From assembly GCA_027623295.1 (NCBI GenBank), contig JAQBXR010000008.1, positions 1-64,000 of the forward strand: a stretch of DNA of 64,000 bases, read 5' to 3'. Position numbers and translations under genes: made by a program. This document shows, one piece after another, positions 18,837-26,161 of the stretch; the first letter of the stretch is position 1; the number at the start of each line of letters is the position of its first letter. The notes beneath the pieces are model-generated. The model searched no databases, had not been told where the DNA came from, and worked only from the letters and a program-made list of their open reading frames with translations. This DNA is from Planctomycetota bacterium. GTDB taxonomy: Bacteria; Planctomycetota; UBA1135.

Positions 18837-19050
18837 ATGGGAAATGGGTCCGCGAATCGACCCACCTCAGTCCTTACCCTAGTGGTCTTGGGCATGACCG
18901 ATTCTTTTGAGGAAGATCGGGAAGAAATCCTAGATTTCCTGCAGAAACGTCTCCGTCTCACCGACGAGCTCGGCTGGATGGATGAACACCACCTGGCAAT
19001 CTTGCTTCCGGCGAGATCTGGGACGGTGAAATCGAGCCGCTTGCACCCCT
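18837..19050 (+). pseudogene. N-terminal regulatory part of a sugar transferase, cut off by a frameshift
   Basis: Frame 0 from ATG 18837 reads VLTLVVLGMTDSFEEDREE, then LQKRLRLTDELGWMDEHHL, AILLPA. This GGDEF-like input segment precedes the catalytic domain in some planctomycete sugar transferases. It then leaves frame. The catalytic domain follows in frame 2 (see next entry), with a linker (EIWDGEIEPLAPLFLV) whose beginning overlaps. A short deletion and frameshift separate the two halves. Confidence 0.6.
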
Positions 19051-19063
19051 GTTCTTGGTCCCC

Positions 19064-19663
19064 ATGCCACGCGGCAAACGCGCGTTGGACATCTTGGGAG
19101 CAGGCGTTCTCTTCCTCATGGCTCTACCGGTCATGGCCATTACTGCACTGGCAATCCGCCTCGAATCCAGAGGCCCCATCATTTTCCGCCAGACACGGGT
19201 TGGACATGGCGGACGCGGTTTCACTCTGCTGAAGTTCCGCTCCATGGTGGTCGACGCCGAGGAGCTGCAAGAAAAGCTCGCCGAAGACAACCTGCGTGAC
19301 GGCCCGGCGTTCAAGATTGCCAATGACCCTCGCATCACACGGGTCGGTAGATTCATCCGCGCATCTGGAATCGATGAGTTGCCTCAGTTGCTGAACGTTC
19401 TACGCGGCGAAATGACCTTGGTCGGTCCACGTCCGCCGATCCCGCATGAGGTTCACAGCTACGAAGAGTGGCAAAAGGCACGTTTGCGTGTGGTAGGTGG
19501 ATTGACATGCATCTGGCAGGTCAATGGCCGCCTGGAAAACGTCAGCTTCCGTGACTGGATGCGCCAAGACATCCGCTACGGCTCCAAGTTCTCCGCGACC
19601 CGCGATATGGGTTTGATTGCGAAAACTGCCTGGGTTGTCCTGTTCTCGCGCGGCGACCACTAG
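19064..19663 (+). CDS. Bacterial sugar transferase, catalytic domain (polyprenyl-phosphate glycosyl-1-phosphate transferase)
   Basis: ATG 19064 gives 199 residues that form a complete PF02397-type domain. There is an N-terminal re-entrant helix (RALDILGAGVLFLMALPV), FRQTRVG, the GFTLLKFRSM basic motif, GIDELPQLLNVLRGEM with the catalytic Asp-Glu, VGPRPP and a C-terminal WQVNGR. It moves a sugar phosphate from a UDP-sugar to undecaprenyl phosphate. A free-standing domain of this size resembles PglC-type enzymes, so it may still work although the upstream regulatory half is out of frame. Translation initiation is uncertain. Confidence 0.75.
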   Translation: MPRGKRALDILGAGVLFLMALPVMAITALAIRLESRGPIIFRQTRVGHGGRGFTLLKFRSMVVDAEELQEKLAEDNLRDGPAFKIANDPRITRVGRFIRASGIDELPQLLNVLRGEMTLVGPRPPIPHEVHSYEEWQKARLRVVGGLTCIWQVNGRLENVSFRDWMRQDIRYGSKFSATRDMGLIAKTAWVVLFSRGDH

Positions 19664-19689
19664 GCGCACGACACAGGCCTTCGGGCTGC

Positions 19690-19695
19690 TAAACT
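19690..19695 (+). promoter_or_regulatory. -10 hexamer (TAAACT) of mqnE
   Basis: Six bases separate the hexamer from ATG 19702, the leaderless geometry recurring in this window. Confidence 0.4.
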
Positions 19696-19701
19696 GGCAT
19701 C

Positions 19702-20874
19702 ATGGATCTTCCCCTGGAAGCCCTTGAGCAGCGTGCAAGTCGAACTGGACTTGCCGGAATCCCAACCCGCGTCATGCATGGTGAACGGCTTAGTGAAGCC
19801 GATTGCCTTGCCATGTATCGCAGTGACGACGTCTCCTTACTGGGACTTCTAGCGAATCACGTGAAGGTGAAAATGCACGGCGACGTGGCGTTTTACAACG
19901 TCAACACGCACGTCAATTACACCAACTTCTGCAACCAGTTTTGCGGTTTCTGTGCATTCCAACGCCGGCCGGGTGACGATGGCGCCTATTGCATGACTCC
20001 GGATCAGGTGTACGAGGAGCTGAAAAACGCGAATCCGGAAGCCACCGAAGTTCACATGGTGGCTGGAGTTTGGCCCGCCCTAAAGTACGACTACTTCTTG
20101 GAGATTCTGCGTGCGGCAAAATCAGCGCGCCCAGACATCCACGTCAAAGCCTTCACCATGGTGGAGATTGACGAGATTGTGAACTTAGCCAAGAAGCCGT
20201 TACCCGAGGTGCTCGATGAGCTGCGCGAAGCCGGTTTGGATTCGATGCCTGGCGGCGGCGCAGAAGTGTTCTCCGAACGCGTCCGTCAGCAGCTTTATCC
20301 GCGCAAAATGAACGCCGAGCGTTGGTTGGAATTGGCCCGTGGCATTCATGAGTACGGTTTCAAAACCAACTGCACCTTGATGTACGGCATGACCGAAACC
20401 TTGGAGGAGCGCGTTGACCACTTGAGTCGCCTGCGCGCCTTGCAGGATGACACCAACGGTTTCCAGACCTTCATTCCGCTGGCCTTCCACCCCGACAACA
20501 CCCCTATGTTGTCGCACATTCAAAAACCAAGCCCGACGGAGCGCTTGCGTTCGATCGCCATTAGCCGCTTGTTCTTGGATAACGTGCCGCACGTAAAGGC
20601 TTACTGGATTATGTTGGGTTTGGCCACCGCACAAGCAGCCTTATCCATGGGCGCCAGCGATCTCGATGGCACGGTCAGTCAAGAAAAGGTCTACCACAAC
20701 GCCGGTGCGGATACTCCAGAAGTCCTTTCGCGCAGTGACATCCACCGTCTCATTCGCGAATCTGGACATGTCCCGGTCGAGCGCGACACTTTGTACAAGG
20801 TCATCCGTGACTTCCGTAGCGGCGATCCTGATTGTGGATTGACTGCTCCACAAAGTGAAGCCGTTTCGGTTTAG
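19702..20874 (+). CDS. mqnE: Aminofutalosine synthase (radical SAM)
   Basis: This 390-residue radical SAM enzyme has the cluster motif CNQFCGFC (Cys77, 81, 84), TEVHMVAGVWP, VKAFTMVEIDE, SMPGGGAEVFS and FIPLAFHPDNT. It joins 3-[(1-carboxyvinyl)oxy]benzoate with SAM to form aminofutalosine in the futalosine route to menaquinone. MqnE rather than MqnC is favoured by these motifs and by the adjacent mqnA, the preceding step. mqnA starts 5 bases after its stop. Confidence 0.93.
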   Translation: MDLPLEALEQRASRTGLAGIPTRVMHGERLSEADCLAMYRSDDVSLLGLLANHVKVKMHGDVAFYNVNTHVNYTNFCNQFCGFCAFQRRPGDDGAYCMTPDQVYEELKNANPEATEVHMVAGVWPALKYDYFLEILRAAKSARPDIHVKAFTMVEIDEIVNLAKKPLPEVLDELREAGLDSMPGGGAEVFSERVRQQLYPRKMNAERWLELARGIHEYGFKTNCTLMYGMTETLEERVDHLSRLRALQDDTNGFQTFIPLAFHPDNTPMLSHIQKPSPTERLRSIAISRLFLDNVPHVKAYWIMLGLATAQAALSMGASDLDGTVSQEKVYHNAGADTPEVLSRSDIHRLIRESGHVPVERDTLYKVIRDFRSGDPDCGLTAPQSEAVSV

Positions 20875-20879
20875 GCCGC

Positions 20880-21665
20880 GTGAAGAAATCCTCTGAGGTC
20901 CGCTGGCGGGTCGGGACGGTGCCGTACTTGGTGGCACGGCCGCTGACCTTTGGCTTGGCGGAACATCCGCAAATCGATCTGCTGGAAGCACCTCCCTCGG
21001 AGCTGGCCTCCATGCTGCGTTCCGGCTCCCTCGATGTTGCTTTGGCCTCCTCGGTTTTAGCTCTGGGCAGCACTCCTTTGAAAATGTGGGCCGATGGCCC
21101 GGTGATTGCCAGTGATGGCCCCATTCATTCGGTGTTGTTGTTTTTGGCACCCGGCGTGGAGAGCCCAAACGATGTACATCGCTGGTATGCAGATCCGTTC
21201 TCGCGAACCGGTCGGCGCCTAACCGCATGGCTGATGAAGCACGCTTGGAACAATGAAGGCGCAGAGATTCTGGAAGTCCCTGCACACGCCGATGCCTTTG
21301 AGATCGCCGCTGCGGAAGGTGTAGATGCGGTGCAATTAATTGGAGATCCTGCGCTGTTGGCCCATCAGGCAAATCCGCATTGGACCGCGGTGGATTTAGG
21401 CAGTGCATGGAAAGAAGCCACGCACAAGCCGTTTGTATTTGCGGGTTGGATGCAACGCAAAGGATTCGAGATTGGTGCTTTGGGAAAGATTCTTGAGGCG
21501 GCGGCCGAAGCGGGATTGCAGAAGCGTCAAGTCCTGGCACAACAAGCTGCTGCTGGAGATGACGCCCAAGCGGCCTTCCTGACACAGTATTTATGTGAAG
21601 ATTTGCGCTACCGCCTACAGCCAAGCGAGGTGATGGCGTGTCTAGAAGAATTTCGCGTGTCGTGA
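20880..21665 (+). CDS. mqnA: Chorismate dehydratase
   Basis: This 261-residue protein of the periplasmic-binding-protein-like MqnA family has the N-terminal VGTVPYLVARPL, the LRSGSLDVALASSV strand-helix and a C-terminal helical tail. It dehydrates chorismate to 3-[(1-carboxyvinyl)oxy]benzoate, the substrate of MqnE. The start is GTG 20880, just after mqnE. The organism therefore probably respires with menaquinone made by the futalosine pathway. mqnB/C/D are not in the window. Confidence 0.9.
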   Translation: MKKSSEVRWRVGTVPYLVARPLTFGLAEHPQIDLLEAPPSELASMLRSGSLDVALASSVLALGSTPLKMWADGPVIASDGPIHSVLLFLAPGVESPNDVHRWYADPFSRTGRRLTAWLMKHAWNNEGAEILEVPAHADAFEIAAAEGVDAVQLIGDPALLAHQANPHWTAVDLGSAWKEATHKPFVFAGWMQRKGFEIGALGKILEAAAEAGLQKRQVLAQQAAAGDDAQAAFLTQYLCEDLRYRLQPSEVMACLEEFRVS

Positions 21666-21762
21666 GAAGCAGCACTCCGTCTTCGGGATGTGTTCCACCG
21701 CCTGACTCCCCTTCCATTAGTCCGCGAGGCCCGAGACGGCTCATCGCGACGCCGGGCTTATC

Positions 21763-21819
21763 ATGGTTGGCGTGCACGCCGCAGCCCTGGAAATCGACGT
21801 AACCATTCCAGGCCCATGA
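21763..21819 (+). other. Possible N-terminal stub of a DUF503 (YlxP-like) gene
   Basis: An 18-codon frame (MVGVHAAALEIDVTIPGP) resembles the first strand of DUF503 proteins, which normally continue with SLKEKR. Here it ends at a TGA overlapping the LON gene start. It could be a relic or a chance leader peptide. It is too short to decide. Confidence 0.25.
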
Positions 21820-22463
21820 GCCAACTCCTTCCCGTCTTCCCGCTTCCAAACCTGATCCTCTACCCGGGGTCCTTGGTGCCGCTGCATCTGTTTGAGCCGC
21901 GCTATCTCAAGATGCTAGAAGACATGCTGGCCGCCAAGGAGTCGGATCTGATTGCCGGCACATTGCTTCCTGGATGGGAAGAAGGATATTTCGAAAGCCC
22001 TGCTCTTTACCCGGTGGCGGGAGTCGGCAAGGTTCAGCAAGTACGCAAAGATGAAGCCGGCAACTTCAACCTGGTTTTGAGAGGCATCCAAAGGGTGCGC
22101 ATCGTGTCGGAGCCAGAGCGCGATGAAGATGCCATGCCTTACCGCAAAGTTTTAGCGGAGCCACTGCATGAAGAAAAGGTTTCGGGCGCCGACGCACCCA
22201 AAGAGGCCGATGCCTTGATTCTGGCGCTTCAAGCTTTGTCAGGTGGTGCTGCAAACCATGCCATCGGCAAGAGCCTGAACTACCTGGCCGATGTCCTCCT
22301 GGTGCAGTTGCCGCTTAACATGCAAAAGAAATTGGATCTCTTTGCCGAGGTCGATGCTCGCGCACGTGCACAAGCCGTGCTGCAAGCATGGGCAGATTTG
22401 CATCGTGGAGAACTTCCTCCGCCGGCAACTCCAGGACCTAACTTTAGGCCAGACAGCAATTAG
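21816..22463 (+). CDS. LON N-terminal substrate-binding domain protein
   Basis: This 215-residue stand-alone LON-domain protein starts at ATG 21816. The sequence LPVFPLPNLILYPGSLVPLH, FEPRYLKMLED and GVGKVQQV is characteristic of the Lon substrate-recognition domain without protease or ATPase parts. These proteins are widespread and their function is unclear; a role in protein quality control is only suggested. An upstream in-frame extension exists but is not family-like. A 150-bp gap separates it from mqnA. Confidence 0.88.
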   Translation: MSQLLPVFPLPNLILYPGSLVPLHLFEPRYLKMLEDMLAAKESDLIAGTLLPGWEEGYFESPALYPVAGVGKVQQVRKDEAGNFNLVLRGIQRVRIVSEPERDEDAMPYRKVLAEPLHEEKVSGADAPKEADALILALQALSGGAANHAIGKSLNYLADVLLVQLPLNMQKKLDLFAEVDARARAQAVLQAWADLHRGELPPPATPGPNFRPDSN

Positions 22464-22485
22464 CCGGAGGCTCTCTGGGCTCTGG

Positions 22486-22491
22486 TAAAAT
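22486..22491 (+). promoter_or_regulatory. -10 hexamer (TAAAAT) of trmL
   Basis: It ends exactly six bases before the GTG start at 22498, predicting a leaderless message that begins on the GTG. Confidence 0.45.
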
Positions 22492-22497
22492 CTCGCT

Positions 22498-23052
22498 GTG
22501 GAGCTTCTCCTCGTCCATCCTCAGATTCCGCACAACACCGGTTGCGCTGCGCGGCTTGCTGCAGCCACGGGACTGCGCTTGCACTTAGTCGAACCGCTTG
22601 GGTTTTCATTAGAAGATCGTTACCTCAAACGTGCCGGCTTAGATTATTGGCCCATGGTTGACCTCATGGTGCACAAGGATTGGAACCAGACTGCTAAGTT
22701 TTTTGAGAAAGAGAGTGAGCGCCCTTTGGAGCAACGTTTACGTTTGTTTTCGGCACGAGGCGGCGAGTCTTTATTCGGCGCAAGCTTTGAGCCCGATGAT
22801 ATTTTGGTGTTCGGTTCCGAAGGCCAAGGACTACCGGCGGAGTTGTTGGCGCAATACCCGAACAACCGCGTTTACATTCCGATTCGCGAAGGCGTGCGCA
22901 GCTTGAACCTGGCAAATGTGGTTTGCCTTGGCGCCTACACCGCTATGGTCCAAGCCGGTGTGCCGCTGCCCAATAACGCGGGCGGCCATGTACGCGACGA
23001 GGCTGCCGATGCTTATCCGCAGCCCGCCGATGTAGCGAAACGCTCGAGTTAG
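22498..23052 (+). CDS. trmL: tRNA (cytidine/uridine-34 2'-O)-methyltransferase
   Basis: This 184-residue SPOUT methyltransferase has the N-terminal HPQIPHNTGCAARLAAATG, the FGSEGQGLP knot motif and SLNLANVVCLGAY. These are TrmL signatures. It methylates the ribose of the wobble base of certain tRNA-Leu species using SAM. The start is GTG 22498, supported by the -10 spacing. The C-terminal 20 residues are a non-conserved tail. Its stop overlaps the stop of the convergent nuclease gene. Confidence 0.9.
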   Translation: MELLLVHPQIPHNTGCAARLAAATGLRLHLVEPLGFSLEDRYLKRAGLDYWPMVDLMVHKDWNQTAKFFEKESERPLEQRLRLFSARGGESLFGASFEPDDILVFGSEGQGLPAELLAQYPNNRVYIPIREGVRSLNLANVVCLGAYTAMVQAGVPLPNNAGGHVRDEAADAYPQPADVAKRSS

Positions 23053-24344
23053 TTTGCGCTCAGTTCTGCGGTCACTGGAAAGTGATCGGAACAGCACTTC
23101 AAGCTGACCCCAGTGATGGAGTCCACCACCTCAGAGGCCTTAACGTCTTTCGCCAAAGCTGGCGTGAACAACATGAAGTCGATGCGCGTGAGGTACGGCT
23201 TCTGGTTGTAAGTCACCTTCTCGGTGCCTTCGCAAGAATCCACCAAGCCGATGTCGAAAAACTCCTGCAAGGTCGATTCCCCGACCACTTCATTAAAGTC
23301 GCCGGTAATGAAACCGCGATAACCCGGATCCTTTTCCATTTCCGCAGCAATAATGCCAGCCGCAGCATGTGCTTCCGAGGTGCGGATGACATCGGAGTTT
23401 TCACCGCCGTTTTGGGACTTGAAGTGCACGACGTAAGCATCGGCATTCAACTTTCCACCAATGGAGACGCGGAGTAGGTCGCGGCGAAACTTTTGCTCGC
23501 GACCTGCGGAGTCCTTAAAGCGTAAGTGGCGGTAAGAAGTCACCGAGTTGATCGGCAGACGCGTCAAAACACCAACATCGATGCCACGGCCATCATTGCC
23601 CTCAAAGAGCACCACTTCATAACCGAGATCCGCAAGGTAATCGCGATTGAACTGCTCCAGGATCGCGCGGTTCTCAACTTCCTCTACGCACAGGACATCG
23701 GGGTTGATGGCGTGGATGCCATCGGAGATGCGTTGCATCCGATGCGGTGCGATAAAGGATGGATTGGTGCGTTGGTCATCGGAGTAAGGGTCGTCGAGTT
23801 CATCGAAGAAGTTCTCCAGGTTCCAGGTCATCAGGCGTACACCCTCGGATGCCGCAGCAACACGCACCGCAGCTTGCGGAGTCAGGATTGGATTGGCGGC
23901 AATCTGGGTGCCATCGGCAAAACGAATCTGACTCAGCTTCTCGACAATGATTTCGGAGGAGCCTTTGTACTCCTTGACCTTGCCTTGAATCAAGACCTCG
24001 CGGCCTAAAAACAAATCTGCCGGCGGAACCGGAAACTCACATCCGAGCGAGGAAAAGATGACGCCGGTGAACTTACCTTTCCAATCCTCCGAGAAGTTCA
24101 GAAAAGTAGCTTTCCCGCTGTCATGGGTCCGCAACACGGTTCCGCGCACCAGCACGATTTGACCAATGTAATCATCGGCTTTCTCCCAACTGATTTCCGG
24201 AATGGAATCCTGCTGCGCGGGCTCTTGCACCGCCTTCGGTGCAGGAGTGTCTCCAAATTTAACGGCAGCACGATCACTTTCCTGCGCCTGCGCAGTGCAG
24301 GAGAAAAGTAAAACCAAAACTAACCATAGCGAAGTACGTTTCAT
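23049..24344 (-). CDS. Secreted endonuclease/exonuclease/phosphatase-family protein with OB-fold
   Basis: This 431-residue protein has a signal peptide (1-20, cleavage after AQA), an OB-fold-like segment (about 45-150, QIVLVRGTVLRTHDSGKATF) and an EEP nuclease domain (about 170-430). Catalytic motifs are MTWNLENF, the metal-binding EVEN, GDFNEV and the terminal DHFPVTAEL. It is likely a periplasmic or secreted nuclease for nucleotide scavenging. It overlaps proS by 4 bp, so this secreted enzyme is translationally coupled to a tRNA synthetase gene, an arrangement without obvious functional logic. Confidence 0.85.
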   Translation of the reverse strand: MKRTSLWLVLVLLFSCTAQAQESDRAAVKFGDTPAPKAVQEPAQQDSIPEISWEKADDYIGQIVLVRGTVLRTHDSGKATFLNFSEDWKGKFTGVIFSSLGCEFPVPPADLFLGREVLIQGKVKEYKGSSEIIVEKLSQIRFADGTQIAANPILTPQAAVRVAAASEGVRLMTWNLENFFDELDDPYSDDQRTNPSFIAPHRMQRISDGIHAINPDVLCVEEVENRAILEQFNRDYLADLGYEVVLFEGNDGRGIDVGVLTRLPINSVTSYRHLRFKDSAGREQKFRRDLLRVSIGGKLNADAYVVHFKSQNGGENSDVIRTSEAHAAAGIIAAEMEKDPGYRGFITGDFNEVVGESTLQEFFDIGLVDSCEGTEKVTYNQKPYLTRIDFMLFTPALAKDVKASEVVDSITGVSLKCCSDHFPVTAELSAN

Positions 24345-26083
24345 CGTCCTGCCTCCTTAACCAATTCCAATGCCCGCTTCATCGCCTCATCGGCGGTGAT
24401 GCCTTCCTTGCCCTCCGTGTTGGAGCGTAAACTGTATTCAACCCCGCGGTCAGCAGCGTCGCGGCCGACCACAATGCGAATCGGGATGCCAACGAGATCG
24501 GCATCTTTGAATTTCACACCTGGGTTGACCTTCTTGCGTTCATCCCAAAGCACATCCACACCTGCCGCTTCCAGCTGATCGTGAATCTCAAGCGCCAAGG
24601 CATCTTGCTCTTCGTTGCCAGTCTTCATTTGAATCAAGTGCACCGCATAAGGCGCAATCGGTAGCGGCCAAATCATGCCACTGTCATCGTGGTTTTGTTC
24701 AATCGCACTAGCTGCAACGCGCGAAACCCCAATGCCATAACAGCCCATCCACATCGGCTTGGTCTTCTGGTTCTCATCGGAGAAGTTAGCTTGCATGGCT
24801 TCCGAGTATTTGGTGCCCAACTGGAAGATGTGTCCGACTTCAATGCCGCGGGTGATTTCGATTTCACCCTCACCCTCGACCACGGTATCCCCCGCCTGCA
24901 CGGTGCCGAAGTCCGACGTTTCTGGCTGCTCCAAATCACGGCCGAAGTGCACATCTAGGTAGTGCATGTCGGTTTCATTTCCGCCGCAAAGGAAACCCTT
25001 CACGCCGTTCACCGAGCTATCAGCAATCAAACGTACGTTGTCGGCCAAGCCAATCGGTCCAGCAAAGCCGACCTCAGCACCGGTGGCCGCTTTCACCGTG
25101 GTCTCATTCGCGAGATCCAACTGCAGGGCATCGAGGAAGTTGAGCAACTTGGTTTCGTTCAACTCACGATCGCCGCGGCATAAGACTGCGACTACGCCTT
25201 CGGTGCCATCGGCATAGGTCACCGAATACAGCACCGTCTTTAACATGCGCGTCAAAGAAAGGTTTGGGAACAGTTCCAGCAAGGCGTTGCAAGAACGCGC
25301 GTCGGGCGTGGCTTCCTTATGCATAGCCACATCTTCTGCACACTCCGCGGCGGCAGGAATCTTGGACACAGCCTTTTCTAGGTTGGCGGCGTATCCAGTG
25401 GCGCGACATACCGCAATGCCATCTTCGCCAGTCTCGGCATCGACCATGAACTCTTCCGATCCGCATCCACCAATCGCGCCAGAATCGGCCTCCACCGGAG
25501 TGAAGCCCAACCCACAACGCGAGAAGATGTTGCGATACACCTCGCGCATAGTGGCATAGGATCCCGCCATGGCTTCCTCACTCACATCGAAGGAGTAAGC
25601 ATCCTTCATGATGAACTCGCGACCGCGCATTAAACCGAAGCGTGGACGAATTTCATCGCGGAACTTGGTTTGAATCTGGTAAAGCGTGACCGGCAACTGC
25701 TTGTAGGACTGCACCTGACGCTTCACGAAAGTGGTGATGACTTCCTCATGGGTCGGACCAAGGCAAACCTCAGAACCCTTACGGTCACGGAAGTTGAACA
25801 AAATGCCTTCGCTTTTATAACGATCCCATCTTCCTGACTCTTCCCACAACTCGCGTGGCTGAAGGGCTGGCATGAGCAGCTCTTGGCAACCGACACGATC
25901 GTGCTCCTCGCGCACGATGTTCTCGACCCGGCGCAAAACACGCCACATCATGGGGCCATAGACATAGATTCCAGCGGCCAGCTTGTGCAAAAAGCCGGCA
26001 CGGGCCATAAGGGCGTGAGAGCGAACCTCGGCGTCGGAAGGCTCGTCGCGAAGGGTCACAAAAAGAAGGCGGGAAAGGCGCAT
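24341..26083 (-). CDS. proS: Prolyl-tRNA synthetase, bacterial type with editing insertion
   Basis: This 580-residue class II synthetase has motif 2 (TKFRDEIRPRFGLMRGREF), motif 3 (MGCYGIGVSRVAAS), an INS editing domain in the middle (about 230-400) and the C-terminal anticodon-binding domain. The length and the insertion identify the bacterial ProS type. It charges tRNA-Pro and hydrolyses Ala-tRNA-Pro. It is the first gene of a two-gene unit with the nuclease. Confidence 0.97.
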   Translation of the reverse strand: MRLSRLLFVTLRDEPSDAEVRSHALMARAGFLHKLAAGIYVYGPMMWRVLRRVENIVREEHDRVGCQELLMPALQPRELWEESGRWDRYKSEGILFNFRDRKGSEVCLGPTHEEVITTFVKRQVQSYKQLPVTLYQIQTKFRDEIRPRFGLMRGREFIMKDAYSFDVSEEAMAGSYATMREVYRNIFSRCGLGFTPVEADSGAIGGCGSEEFMVDAETGEDGIAVCRATGYAANLEKAVSKIPAAAECAEDVAMHKEATPDARSCNALLELFPNLSLTRMLKTVLYSVTYADGTEGVVAVLCRGDRELNETKLLNFLDALQLDLANETTVKAATGAEVGFAGPIGLADNVRLIADSSVNGVKGFLCGGNETDMHYLDVHFGRDLEQPETSDFGTVQAGDTVVEGEGEIEITRGIEVGHIFQLGTKYSEAMQANFSDENQKTKPMWMGCYGIGVSRVAASAIEQNHDDSGMIWPLPIAPYAVHLIQMKTGNEEQDALALEIHDQLEAAGVDVLWDERKKVNPGVKFKDADLVGIPIRIVVGRDAADRGVEYSLRSNTEGKEGITADEAMKRALELVKEAGR

Positions 26084-26147
26084 GGCGGGGCATAGTTTAG
26101 CCTTCCCGGTCGCAAGCTGGAGCAGCGGCTCCTTAGCCTCGGAATGG

Positions 26148-26153
26148 TAGCAT
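26148..26153 (+). promoter_or_regulatory. -10 hexamer (TAGCAT) of the repeat-protein gene
   Basis: Eight bases separate the hexamer from ATG 26162, so any leader would be about two bases. Confidence 0.4.
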
Positions 26154-26161
26154 AGGCCGAC

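Noticed and set aside
9013-19663. Mobile element or insertion sequence as the cause of gene breakage
   Set aside because: I saw no transposase fragment, terminal inverted repeat or target duplication at the junctions.
20641-21849. Minus-strand open frame of about 400 codons across mqnE and mqnA
   Set aside because: It is antisense to two clear enzyme genes, has low-complexity Arg/Pro/Ser-rich composition and no recognisable domain.
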